Source: a virus. Taken from it: a DNA stretch of 64,000 bases. The stretch spans positions 62,001 to 126,000 of the IMG/VR virus record IMGVR_UViG_3300048014_000353. The stretch is one strand, 5' to 3'. Of this stretch, positions 14,279 to 22,516 are shown piece after piece. The translations under genes and the position numbers were made by a program. The notes beneath the pieces were generated by a model. It worked only from the letters and a program-made list of their open reading frames with translations. It ran no database searches and was not told the origin of the DNA. Numbering within the stretch: the stretch's first letter is position 1; each line of letters starts with the position of its first letter.

Positions 14279-16843
14279 GTGCCCGCCGTGACGACGAAAC
14301 CCATCCTGCTCGACCTCGCGCCGAGCGACGTGCACACGCCGTCGTCCATGGCGACGGTGAGCGCCGCCAAGCCGGGTCTCCTGGCCAAAGCCGCGCTCGC
14401 CGTCGTCCACGACGACGGCGGTCGCATCCTCACCGTCGCCCGCCCCGAGCCGCCTCACGAGATGGCCCTTCCGGGCGGGATGATCGAGGACGGCGAGACC
14501 GAGGAAACCGCCGCCGCCCGCGAGCTGACCGAGGAAACCGGCATCAAGGCCGATGTCCTCGAGCACATCCTCGACACCCGGAGCCCCGTCGACGGCCGCG
14601 TCGTCTCGATCTTCCGCGTCACGCGGTGGTCGGGCGAGCCGTCCGCCGCCGAGGGCAACCCGGTCCAGTGGATGAAGCCGATCGACCTTGTGGCCCAGGC
14701 CACCCACTTCCGCCCGACCTTGAGGGAACTCATGCCGCACATCCTCCCCGAGGGCGAGATGGCCGAGCGCGCGAACCTCATCGACGCCGCCAAGCGCAAC
14801 GCCCTGGCCGAGTCGAAGTTCGCGCTCCCCGCCCAGCGCAAGTACCCGATCGACACGGCCGCCCGCACGCGCAACGCCGCCGCGCGTCTTGAGCAGCAAA
14901 GGAAGGCCGGCAAGATCTCCGACGCCGACTACAAGACCGCGCGCGTTCGTATCGCCGCCGCCGCGAAGTCGTTCGGCATCGACAGCGAATTCAACGCGCG
15001 CGCCGGCTCGCCGCCGGCCGCCGCCGCCAAGCGACCCGCAGGACGCGGGCGCGGAACCATTCACGTCCGGGCCGACCTGGCTCCCGGGGGAGCTCTCCAC
15101 GTGCGCCATATGACGACGAGCGAGGACGGCGCGCAGGCCTTCGTCCAACTGAGTGACGGAAGCATCGGCCTCCGCGACATCCGCGCGATCAAGCAGGGCG
15201 ACGAGGTCGATCCGGCCACCGCGGGCGTGAAGCTCATCGGCAAAGCCACCTGGAGCGACGGGACGCCCAAGACCCTCGTGTGGATTCAGGTGGCCGAGTG
15301 CGGCGCCTGGCGCGGTCACCCGGCCGGTCCGTTCGAGATGACGCCCAAGACGTTCGCCGAGATCAAGGCCAACTTCGACCAGCGCGGTCTCCCGGTCCCC
15401 TTCGACTACGAGCACGCGAGCGAGCAGGACGCGACGAGTGGCAGCATCCCGATCTCGGGCGCGCCCGCGCCGGGCTGGGTCCACAAGCTCGACAACCGCG
15501 GCATCGGCGGGCTCTGGGGCCTGGTCGAGTGGCTCGACGCCGCGCGCAACGCGATCAAGGAAGGGTCCTACGCCTTCCTGTCGCCTGCCATCCGCTTCGG
15601 GTGCAAGCACCCGGTGACGGGGCAGCCCATCGGCGCGCGGCTCACGTCGGTGGCGCTCACCAACCAGCCGTTCCTGACGTCGCTCGACGACCTTCGCGCG
15701 GCGAAGGACGACTCGGCGCGCGAAGCGCTGCTCGCGAAGTCGCCGCTCCTGTTGAAGGGCTTCGGTGAGAACGTCATCGCCGCCGGCGGCAGCGCGCTCC
15801 TCGACCGTATGGTCCATTCCCCGTCGGGGATCCTCCCCAAGATCAAGGCGGCGCTGAAGCTGCACCCGCTCGCGACGCTGGACGACGTGTCGGGGCATCT
15901 CGGCAAGCTCCGCGAGGCCTGCATGTCGGCCGACGCGGGCGGGTCGTACTGCGGCGAGCCGCTCAGCGACTACTTGGGGCCGCTCACCGACCTCGCGAAC
16001 CCCGGCCTTGGGGCGACCTACACCAACGTCCTCGACGCGCTCGACGCGTTCGTGGACGCCGAGATCGAAAAGCACGTCTTCCAAGGCGTGCCCATGCCGG
16101 ACCCGCCTTCTGCGGCGATGGACGACGACTTTGATGACGGCGGAGGAGACCTCTCCGACCGCCCGGAGAAAACCATGTCCGACAAGACCGCCACGACCCT
16201 CAAGGACGCTCAGGACGAACTCGCCAAGGTCACCGCCGTCAAGGAGTCGGTCGAGGCCGAGCGTACGCAGCTCCTCGCCGACAAGCAGACCCTCGCGACG
16301 GAGAAGACCAACCTCCTGGCGGACAAGGTCAAGCTCGAAGGCGAGAACTCGACGCTCACCCTGCAGCTCCGCGACGCGACGCAGAAGGCGACCGAGGCGG
16401 GCGAAGCCCTTTCGACTGCGAACGCGTCGATCGCCGCCGCTTCCACTGCGCTCGTCCTGAAGGACAAGGAGACGCTCGCCGAGGGTGCCGCGCGCATCGT
16501 CGCCGACAACGTGCGCCTGGCGAAGGAAGTCGCCGACATCAAGGAGGCGGGGCTCGTCGCTGCCGTAGACGACGCCTTCGCGGCGTACAGCGAGAGCAAG
16601 AAGCTCCGCGCCGAGGACAAGCCCATGATGCTCCGCTCGGCCCGCGCCGACCGCGAAGCGTTCGATGCGCTCTACCCGCCGGTCAGCGCCGCGCACCGTC
16701 ACCTCCTCACGACCGTCGTGACCCCCGAGAAGCGCCCGGAAGTGGAGCAGGCGGAGGCAAGTGACCCGATCAAGGTCATGAGCGAAACCGGCTGCAATTA
16801 CGCCGAGGCGCTCGCGCGTATCAACCGCAAGAAGCCCGAATGA
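14279..16843 (+). CDS. fusion of Nudix hydrolase, DUF6582-like, Mu gpI-like protease and scaffold
   Basis: 854 residues. Residues ~35-165 are a Nudix hydrolase with a complete Nudix box (G67, E73, R81-E82, E85-E86, G88). Residues ~187-235 contain KYPIDTAARTRNAAARL and KISDADYKTARVRI, a DUF6582-like domain common near phage proteases. Residues ~335-475 match Mu-like capsid proteases: WIQVAECGAW, PVPFDYEHAS, SYAFLSPAIRF, LTSVALTNQPFL. Residues ~633-854 are a long coiled-coil scaffold with an internal start at 16175. The protease would cut itself, scaffold and capsid during maturation. A Nudix domain on the precursor is rare; it might hydrolyse nucleotides or cap-like groups. The N-terminus carries LDLAPSDVHTPS, also seen in the capsid proteins. 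Confidence 0.85.
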   Translation: MPAVTTKPILLDLAPSDVHTPSSMATVSAAKPGLLAKAALAVVHDDGGRILTVARPEPPHEMALPGGMIEDGETEETAAARELTEETGIKADVLEHILDTRSPVDGRVVSIFRVTRWSGEPSAAEGNPVQWMKPIDLVAQATHFRPTLRELMPHILPEGEMAERANLIDAAKRNALAESKFALPAQRKYPIDTAARTRNAAARLEQQRKAGKISDADYKTARVRIAAAAKSFGIDSEFNARAGSPPAAAAKRPAGRGRGTIHVRADLAPGGALHVRHMTTSEDGAQAFVQLSDGSIGLRDIRAIKQGDEVDPATAGVKLIGKATWSDGTPKTLVWIQVAECGAWRGHPAGPFEMTPKTFAEIKANFDQRGLPVPFDYEHASEQDATSGSIPISGAPAPGWVHKLDNRGIGGLWGLVEWLDAARNAIKEGSYAFLSPAIRFGCKHPVTGQPIGARLTSVALTNQPFLTSLDDLRAAKDDSAREALLAKSPLLLKGFGENVIAAGGSALLDRMVHSPSGILPKIKAALKLHPLATLDDVSGHLGKLREACMSADAGGSYCGEPLSDYLGPLTDLANPGLGATYTNVLDALDAFVDAEIEKHVFQGVPMPDPPSAAMDDDFDDGGGDLSDRPEKTMSDKTATTLKDAQDELAKVTAVKESVEAERTQLLADKQTLATEKTNLLADKVKLEGENSTLTLQLRDATQKATEAGEALSTANASIAAASTALVLKDKETLAEGAARIVADNVRLAKEVADIKEAGLVAAVDDAFAAYSESKKLRAEDKPMMLRSARADREAFDALYPPVSAAHRHLLTTVVTPEKRPEVEQAEASDPIKVMSETGCNYAEALARINRKKPE
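16175..16843 (+). CDS. nested capsid scaffold protein (internal start)
   Basis: An in-frame ATG at 16175 (MSDKTATTLKD) is preceded by GGAG nine bases upstream and sits right after an acidic Asp/Gly-rich linker. It would give 222 residues: about 110 residues of coiled coil (DAQDELAKVTAVKESVEAE... with regular Leu/Ala spacing), then a globular C-terminal part that would bind capsid protein. Internal starts of this kind are known in lambda C/Nu3 and Mu I/Z. Here it is inferred from the ribosome site and domain boundary. Confidence 0.65.
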   Translation: MSDKTATTLKDAQDELAKVTAVKESVEAERTQLLADKQTLATEKTNLLADKVKLEGENSTLTLQLRDATQKATEAGEALSTANASIAAASTALVLKDKETLAEGAARIVADNVRLAKEVADIKEAGLVAAVDDAFAAYSESKKLRAEDKPMMLRSARADREAFDALYPPVSAAHRHLLTTVVTPEKRPEVEQAEASDPIKVMSETGCNYAEALARINRKKPE

Positions 16844-17901
16844 TCCTCGTCCGCGACATCCAAGGGAACCCCCTCTTCTATCTGGAGGGGGATGTCGCGC
16901 GCGACAGTAGCGGCAAGCCCGTGGCCGTCGCGGTCGACAAGGACGGTGAGTCCAGACGGCTCACGAAGCACGCCGCGCGCGTGATGACCGCCACGTCGCC
17001 GGAGAGCGTCCTCATGGACCTAGCCCCGGGCGACGTGGTGACGCCGTCAACGCAGGACGTCTACGCTATGCCCTTCGGGGACTTCGTCGCCGACCAGGTT
17101 AGCCAGGTTCGCTACGTCAAGAACGATCGCGGCGTCTACTACGCCGAGAACGTCGCCGATGCGACGAGCCTCGTCATGGCAGTGGCGGCTGCCGACGGGA
17201 CGCCGAGCGAGATCAACCCGGGCTTTGGCTCCGGATCGTTCAAGACGACAGGCTACGCGCTTGCGACGCGGCTCTCGCGTTCGCTCGTCAACAACGCCGA
17301 CTTCGACCTCAAGGCGATCGCGCTCCACCGGCTGATCATCGCGCTCCGGCTCGGGCGCGAATACCGGCTCGCGCAGCTCCTCACGACCGCCGCGAACTGG
17401 GCGACCAAGAACCAGATCACTGCGACCGCGAAGTGGAATGGCGGCATCACCGCGAACCCGCTCGCGGACCTTTTCGCCGCGCTCGCCGCTTCCGCGCTCC
17501 CCGCCAGCATGGTGGTGATGCCGGAGCTCGCCGCGCAATACTTTTTCCAGAACGCCAACTCCACCGCCATGCGCGACTACGTGCAGTCGGGCGGTGAGAT
17601 GCCCAAGGTCGTCTTCGCCCGCGCGAAGTTCACGAGCGCGGGCAACGCAGCGTACATCTGGGCGCCGACGCTCCCCGCGAACGTCGCGATGGTGCGCTCC
17701 ACCGACCACTTGCCGACGACGACCACCTACCGGTGGCTCGGCGACGACAAGTGCAAGGACGGCGAGCGCGCCGAAGGGATGCTCGTGCGGCAATTCTGGA
17801 GCAACACCGATGATTCGTACTGGATCATCGCAGCTCACAACGATGCCGAGCTGATGATCGCACCCACGGTGGGAGCCATCATCACCGGCGCGATGGCGTA
17901 A
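16840..17901 (+). CDS. major capsid protein A (HK97-fold, probable)
   Basis: 353 residues. It aligns by eye with the protein at 18543: RLGREYRLAQLLTTAANW against RLEREYRVASLLTTSGNW, then WNGGITANPL against WDGGAAADPL, and GMLVRQFW...AHNDAEL against GLLVRTYY...THNDSEQ at the C-terminus. The N-terminal ~60 residues precede VLMDLAPGDVVTPS and may be a cleaved delta-like domain. The ATG overlaps the protease stop. The phage thus has two capsid paralogues, perhaps for hexamers and pentamers, or major and minor forms. Confidence 0.75.
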   Translation: MILVRDIQGNPLFYLEGDVARDSSGKPVAVAVDKDGESRRLTKHAARVMTATSPESVLMDLAPGDVVTPSTQDVYAMPFGDFVADQVSQVRYVKNDRGVYYAENVADATSLVMAVAAADGTPSEINPGFGSGSFKTTGYALATRLSRSLVNNADFDLKAIALHRLIIALRLGREYRLAQLLTTAANWATKNQITATAKWNGGITANPLADLFAALAASALPASMVVMPELAAQYFFQNANSTAMRDYVQSGGEMPKVVFARAKFTSAGNAAYIWAPTLPANVAMVRSTDHLPTTTTYRWLGDDKCKDGERAEGMLVRQFWSNTDDSYWIIAAHNDAELMIAPTVGAIITGAMA

Positions 17902-17921
17902 CCAACCGATAGGGCCGCGCC

Positions 17922-17939
17922 CGCCACGAATGCGTGGCG
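17922..17939. other. hairpin in the capsid A / decoration gap
   Basis: CGCCACG (17922-17928), loop AATG, CGTGGCG (17933-17939): a perfect 7-bp stem 20 bases after the capsid A stop. No T tract. The rest of the 165-base gap (17902-18066) is GC-rich, with a ribosome site (AAGGAG) before the next gene and no ORF worth calling. Possibly an mRNA stability or attenuation element. Confidence 0.35.
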
Positions 17940-18066
17940 CGGGTTTCCACAACCACAGGGCGGCCATGCGTGGCCTCCGGACACGTCCTCCCATGCGCGC
18001 ACTAGGGCGCGCGGAGCGGGCGCGTGCGGGGGACGGGCGCCTTTTTGTCTCGTCAAGGAGTCCTCC

Positions 18067-18492
18067 ATGTCCGCGACCGATTTCATTTGGGGTGGGCTGC
18101 CGATCTTCGGCGCCGACTGGACCGTCAAGAACACGAGCGGCACGGCCATGACCTCGGGTCAGACCGTCAAGCTCGACGCCTCCAACCCGCTCTCGGCGGC
18201 GCAGGCCGCGCCCGGCGTCGTCCTCACGGCCGCCGTGACGGACTACCCGCTCGGGGTCCTCATCGAAAACATCCCCGTCGCGTCGTACGGCCGCTGCCGC
18301 GTCGAGGGGGGAGCCGTGGCCATCGCCGCCGGCGCGATCTCGGCCGGCGCCATCGTCGGCCCGTCGGGCGCGACCTCGGGTGACGTCACGACCTACACGG
18401 CCGGCGACCCGTCGCTCGGCCAGGCCCTGTCGGCCGCGCTCAACGCCGCCGACCCCATCGCCGTCCGCATCGCGATCTCCAAGAACGCCTGA
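18067..18492 (+). CDS. head decoration protein (DUF2190-like, probable)
   Basis: 141 residues, Ala/Gly/Val/Thr-rich and beta. The pattern GQTVKLDASNPLSAA..., VVLTAAVTDYPLGVLIENI, CRVEGGAVAIAAGAI and a final DPIAVRIAI is that of trimeric capsid cement proteins. It is flanked by the two capsid paralogues, as such proteins usually are. AAGGAG ends five bases before the ATG. Confidence 0.7.
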   Translation: MSATDFIWGGLPIFGADWTVKNTSGTAMTSGQTVKLDASNPLSAAQAAPGVVLTAAVTDYPLGVLIENIPVASYGRCRVEGGAVAIAAGAISAGAIVGPSGATSGDVTTYTAGDPSLGQALSAALNAADPIAVRIAISKNA

Positions 18493-18542
18493 GCGCGGGA
18501 CGCGGTCCTTTTCCACCTTTCACACGTTCGAGGACATTCCGA

Positions 18543-19841
18543 ATGTCGACGCAAAAGCTCGTCTCGCTCAAGGACGTCAAGTCCAACAAGATCCAGTATC
18601 TCGACCTCGCGAGCGGCGCGCTCTACGCCGATCCGGAGGGTCGCCGCACGATCCGTCAGCTCACGCCCACCGAGGTCGTCCTCGGCGACCGCGGGGAGCC
18701 GGTCCGTCACCCGAACGGGGATCTGATCCACTGCTCGGAGCTCGCGAACATCGCGGTCGAGCACTACGCGCGCGGCATGGCGATCTCGATGGGTCGTTCC
18801 GTGCCTTTCGAAGTCACGCGGATGGACGGCTCCACGTCCAAGATGATGTCGTTGCGTGACGGACGCGTCGTCACCATGGACCTCGGTATCTCCGACGTAC
18901 ACACGGCCGCGACCCTGCCGAACTACGTCGGCGGGTACCACATCGCTGACGGGGTCGCGGACATCGCGTCGCCCAGCATCCTCGTGCCGAAGGCCACGGA
19001 CGTCTACTACACGTGGAACGCGACGTCGGACTTCAACCGGAAGATCCCGAACATCACGTCCCCCGGCGGGGCCGTGCCCGAAGTGAACCCCGGCATCGCG
19101 AACGCGACCTACAACACGGTCAACTACGCGCTCGGCGGGTTCCTGCCGACCGAAGTGCAGTCCAACGCGGACGCGCCCCTTCGCCCCTTCGCGAAGATGA
19201 CGCAGATCATCGTGGACGGCATCCGGCTCGAGCGCGAGTACCGCGTGGCGTCGCTGCTCACGACGAGCGGCAACTGGAACAGCAACCTGGTCCAGACCAT
19301 CGCGGCAGGCGCGCAGTGGGACGGCGGCGCGGCAGCCGACCCGCTCTACGTGCTGCACAAGGCGATCGAGCAGTCGTACATGGAGGACAACCTCCGGATC
19401 ATCTGCTCGACGCAGCTGCTCCACGACTTCCTGCGGTCGCCGGCGATCCAGAAGTACTTCCAGTTCAAGGACAGCGTCGCAGGCGTTCCGTCGGCGCAGG
19501 CCGTCGCCGACACCCTGGGCCTCCCGCCCATCTACGCGGCGCAGATGAAGTACATCACGGGCGGCGCGCTCAACTACGTGTGGGGTTCGTCGGTCCTCCT
19601 CGTGCGCGTCCCCAAGGAGACGCCCCCCACGAGCCAGATGGAAGTCGGCACGTCGTACACCATGCGGTGGAACGGCGGCGACGCCCCGGACGGCACGGTC
19701 TCGGGCGGGCTCCTCGTCCGCACGTACTACGACCAGAAGCGCGGTGGGCGCGGCGGCACTCAGGTCGTCGTCACGCACAACGACAGCGAGCAGATGACCT
19801 CCGGCCTCGTTGGCGGACTCCTGCTCAACGTTCACCAGTGA
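18543..19841 (+). CDS. major capsid protein B (HK97-fold)
   Basis: 432 residues. N-terminal ~95 residues (SLKDVKSNKIQYLDLASG...) are probably a removable or accessory domain. The HK97-like core includes VPKATDVYYTWNATSDF, RLEREYRVASLLTT, WDGGAAADPLYVLHKAIE and a C-terminal GLLVRTYYDQKRGG...THND. MDLGISDVHT matches the DL..DV.T motif of capsid A and the protease N-terminus. It is longer than A and probably the main shell protein. Two hairpins follow the gene. Confidence 0.8.
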   Translation: MSTQKLVSLKDVKSNKIQYLDLASGALYADPEGRRTIRQLTPTEVVLGDRGEPVRHPNGDLIHCSELANIAVEHYARGMAISMGRSVPFEVTRMDGSTSKMMSLRDGRVVTMDLGISDVHTAATLPNYVGGYHIADGVADIASPSILVPKATDVYYTWNATSDFNRKIPNITSPGGAVPEVNPGIANATYNTVNYALGGFLPTEVQSNADAPLRPFAKMTQIIVDGIRLEREYRVASLLTTSGNWNSNLVQTIAAGAQWDGGAAADPLYVLHKAIEQSYMEDNLRIICSTQLLHDFLRSPAIQKYFQFKDSVAGVPSAQAVADTLGLPPIYAAQMKYITGGALNYVWGSSVLLVRVPKETPPTSQMEVGTSYTMRWNGGDAPDGTVSGGLLVRTYYDQKRGGRGGTQVVVTHNDSEQMTSGLVGGLLLNVHQ

Positions 19842-19847
19842 GCCTTG

Positions 19848-19922
19848 TGAGACGTGACTCGAAAGCGAGGCGCGTCTCACCTCGCTGCTGTACGTCCTGC
19901 CGCCTTGAGGTGCGGGACGTAC
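19848..19922. terminator. tandem hairpins after capsid gene B
   Basis: First hairpin 19848-19879: TGAGACG pairs with CGTCTCA, with an inner CTCG/CGAG stem. Second 19890-19922: GTACGTCC pairs with GGACGTAC. Neither has a T tract. A double hairpin right after the most highly expressed head gene suggests partial termination or 3'-end protection. The remaining gap to 19963 has no gene. Confidence 0.5.
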
Positions 19923-19962
19923 GGCGGCGAGCACCTTCTCTCTCTTTACGAAAGAAAGACGA

Positions 19963-20400
19963 ATGCCTCCCAAGAGCCTCGCTGGTTGGTACAAGCTGAA
20001 GAATTGGCTCTTCCGCGGTGGCGTTCATCACGCACCCGGAGATGTCGTGGAACTCTGCCACGAAGATGCCGAGACGGTGCTGAAGCACGGTACGGCGGAG
20101 TCTCACGCGCCCGTCCCGCCCGCGTCCGCCAAGGCCGTGGAGCCCGCGCCCGAGGCCCCCGCAGCCTCCGACCCGCCGGCGCCTTCGGCCGTGACGAGCG
20201 TGTCGATCACCCCCTCCGCACCCGACGCGCAGTCCGGCAAGCGCGGCGGCCCGCAGGGCCGTCCGTCGCAGGCACCGAAGGCCGACCGGTCTGTGTCCGC
20301 CAAGGACGAGAAGCCGGCGGCGAAGGACGACGACAAGTCGCCCGAGGCCGACAAGGCCGCGTCATCGGCGCAGGGCACGCTCAGCGCTACCTCCAAGTAA
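19963..20400 (+). CDS. small head-region protein with disordered tail
   Basis: 145 residues. The first ~45 (GWYKLKNWLFRGGVHHAPGDVVELCHED in parts) form a compact beta domain like those in short phage capsid-neighbour proteins. The other 100 are Ala/Pro/Lys/Asp-rich and likely disordered. No enzyme motif. Position after capsid B fits a head-completion or accessory protein; not proven. Confidence 0.55.
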   Translation: MPPKSLAGWYKLKNWLFRGGVHHAPGDVVELCHEDAETVLKHGTAESHAPVPPASAKAVEPAPEAPAASDPPAPSAVTSVSITPSAPDAQSGKRGGPQGRPSQAPKADRSVSAKDEKPAAKDDDKSPEADKAASSAQGTLSATSK

Positions 20401-20527
20401 TTCGCCGCTCCGTACCGGAGCAGCAGCTCGGACCGTGATCGGGAACGTCGTCCTGGTCCGGGCTTCGTGTGTGCCGTGACGTTTCCGCCCTCGTCTAGGG
20501 GCGCCTGCTCCCGTGAGACCCGACCCC

Positions 20528-20974
20528 ATGAATTCCACTGCGTCCGAGTCGCCGAAGAAGCCGAAGAAGGCGAAGAAGTCCCTCGCTACGCCCGCCGCCG
20601 CCGCGCCCCCCCCCGCGAAGGCCCCCCCCGGCGTGCGCGTGCTCAAAGAGGGCAACGGCGTGATGAGCGACGAAGACCGTCTGCTCCGCACCAAGAAGCC
20701 GACCGCTGCGGAGCGCAAGCTCGGCGGCCAGTATCGGCTGATTCACGGCAGCATCGTACTTCCGGTCCCGGAGTCCGAGCGACTTCTGCCGGACGGTACG
20801 CTCAACCCGAACGTCCAGACCGTGCGCTACGTGCAGGCCGGCGCCGAGATCGAGCTCGACGACGAGGAGGCGGCGCGTCTCGAGGACGCGGGGCTGATCG
20901 AGCCCCTGAGCGTGAGCCCCCGCCACAGCCGCCTCGGCAAGGTGTGGAGCCCGCCGGTCAACCAGCGGATGTGA
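20528..20974 (+). CDS. small head-region protein with basic/Pro-rich N-terminus
   Basis: 148 residues from ATG 20528 (an ATG at 20513 is also in frame). A Lys/Ala/Pro-rich tail (KKPKKAKK...) leads into a domain with YRLIHGSIVLPVPESE and a C-terminal AGAEIELDDEEAARLEDAGLIEPL, the latter typical of short phage head/connector-region proteins. The upstream gap 20401-20527 holds a GCTCCG-tac-CGGAGC hairpin and no gene. Confidence 0.55.
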   Translation: MNSTASESPKKPKKAKKSLATPAAAAPPPAKAPPGVRVLKEGNGVMSDEDRLLRTKKPTAAERKLGGQYRLIHGSIVLPVPESERLLPDGTLNPNVQTVRYVQAGAEIELDDEEAARLEDAGLIEPLSVSPRHSRLGKVWSPPVNQRM

Positions 20975-21012
20975 TTCGGCCCGTCCCGTTCCCCTTTCGG
21001 AGGTCTTGAGCC

Positions 21013-21507
21013 ATGGCGTCGATCTTCGGCCTCACGGCGACCGACCTCGCGAACGCGACGAGCAACGACACGTTGCTCGCGTGTACGGACGACTCGACCC
21101 CGACGTCGCCCGGGGGGACCGGAACGCCGAACCCCACCATCATCGCGGCTCTCATCGATCGCGCCGAGCAGGAGGTCATGTCGTGGCTCGTCACCGAGCT
21201 CGGCCCGCCTCCGCTCAGTAGTGTGCTCATGGCGCAGCTCGCGGCCGACCCGTTCCTGAAGTACGCGGCGCTCGAGTACGCCGTCGCGCTCATGTACGAC
21301 CGGCACCCGGAGTATACACGCACCGGCACCGATCGCAGCGAGCGCATGAAGCGCGCCGACCAGCGCATGGAGCGCGTGCTCGACGCGCGTCAGCGCCCAC
21401 CCACGGTCCCCCAACCGCCGGCGAACGTCGGCGGCACGGTCGTGGACAACGGGCCGCGCATCTACATCGACAGCGCAAACGGCACAAAAAATGCCGGCGA
21501 TTACTAG
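21013..21507 (+). CDS. head-tail connector (Mu gp36 / DUF1320-like)
   Basis: 164 residues. An N-terminal FGLTATDLANAT helix and 'IIAALIDRAEQEVMSWL' are followed by LAADPFLKYAALEYAVALMYDRHPE and a run of charged helix, as in DUF1320 proteins. The length is near that family's norm. A Pro/Gly-rich tail ends the protein. AGGTCTTGAGCC precedes ATG 21013. Should join portal ring to tail. Confidence 0.7.
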   Translation: MASIFGLTATDLANATSNDTLLACTDDSTPTSPGGTGTPNPTIIAALIDRAEQEVMSWLVTELGPPPLSSVLMAQLAADPFLKYAALEYAVALMYDRHPEYTRTGTDRSERMKRADQRMERVLDARQRPPTVPQPPANVGGTVVDNGPRIYIDSANGTKNAGDY

Positions 21508-21528
21508 CCCGCGCGCGTGGAGGCTCCG

Positions 21529-22011
21529 ATGACGTCTCCCATCACGATCACCATCGAGGGGCCGGAGGAGATCGACCGCGCGTGGAAGTCGGAGTTCGTG
21601 CCGCACCTGCGCGTCGCCTGCCTTCGCGCGGCGATGGCGGCGGCGAACGAAGGCGCCGCGCTCGCCAAGCGCCTGGTGCCCGTGAGCCTCGTGCCGCGCG
21701 GTAGCCACCTCCGCGACGTCATCTACGCGCGCATCGTGGACGTCGACGAGAAGGGGGTAACGACGGAGATCGGTGCGCCGAAGCCGTACGCCATCTTCGT
21801 CGAGCAGGGGACCAAGCCCCACACGATCACCGCCAAGAGCGGCAAAGCTCTCCGGTGGACCGGCCCTGACGGCGCGGTGCACCTGGCCAAGAGCGTCCAC
21901 CATCCCGGTACGAAGCCGCACCCCTTCATGGGGCCGGCGTACCTGAAGGCCGAGCGCGCACTCCCGGCCGTCCTCGAGACCGAGATCGAGGCGGTCATCG
22001 AACGCTTCTGA
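21529..22011 (+). CDS. tail-completion / neck protein (HK97 gp10-like)
   Basis: 160 residues from ATG 21529, preceded by GGAGG. The order is a helical N-terminus (LRVACLRAAMAAANEGAALAKRLVP), GSHLRDVI, GAPKPYAIFVEQGTKPHTI and a HPFMGPAYLKAERALP motif near the end. This matches the HK97 gp10 fold family used as neck or tail terminator. The VEQGTKPH motif is especially characteristic. Confidence 0.8.
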   Translation: MTSPITITIEGPEEIDRAWKSEFVPHLRVACLRAAMAAANEGAALAKRLVPVSLVPRGSHLRDVIYARIVDVDEKGVTTEIGAPKPYAIFVEQGTKPHTITAKSGKALRWTGPDGAVHLAKSVHHPGTKPHPFMGPAYLKAERALPAVLETEIEAVIERF

Positions 22012-22028
22012 ACGAGGACCATCCGCAC

Positions 22029-22496
22029 ATGCCGCGCTACTCCATCGGCTTCACCCAGGCGACCGCGCCTTCGACGCTGGCCCCCTGGGCGGTTCTTCGT
22101 GCGCCCGCCGGCGGCCGCGTCCTGCGTGTCCGGCAAATCCAAGTCGTGACCGCCGCCGCGACGGTCGCCCAGGTCGGTATCGCCTGGGCCGGGGCAACCG
22201 TCACCCCGGTCGTCTCGAGCAGTCAGTCTCCGCCGCCGCGCGACCCGCGCGACGTCGCTGCGACCGCGCTCCTCGACGTGGCGTGGGGCACTGCGCCGCA
22301 GCTTCCTTCGGTCCCCGTGTACCTGAAGGAAGCGCTCATCGGCGGCGTACAGGGCAACGGCGCGACGTTCCCCTTCGACGAGCCTCTCATTGTGGTGCCG
22401 AGCGCGCTGCCGAACGCGACGGGGATGCTGGGCATCTGGAACATGGGCGGCGGCAACGGGCCCAGCCTGCTCATCAACGTCGACTACGACGAGTGA
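22029..22496 (+). CDS. beta-rich virion protein
   Basis: 155 residues, mostly beta strand with small residues (VLRVRQIQVVTAAATVAQVGIAW, GIWNMGGGNGPSLLINVDYDE). No family recognised. Position between neck and tail genes and coupling to them suggests a structural role. Composition resembles the protein at 13839 but no alignment is evident. Confidence 0.5.
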   Translation: MPRYSIGFTQATAPSTLAPWAVLRAPAGGRVLRVRQIQVVTAAATVAQVGIAWAGATVTPVVSSSQSPPPRDPRDVAATALLDVAWGTAPQLPSVPVYLKEALIGGVQGNGATFPFDEPLIVVPSALPNATGMLGIWNMGGGNGPSLLINVDYDE

Positions 22497-22516
22497 TCTG
22501 AAGAGGAACGACGCCC

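Noticed and set aside
14051-16702. 883-codon open frame on the minus strand
   Set aside because: It mirrors the protease/scaffold gene exactly, is Arg/Gly-rich nonsense in composition, has no ribosome site and no family; a GC-rich antisense shadow. Several other long reverse frames (e.g. 22484-23626, 29022-31229, 34996-36294) were rejected for the same reason.
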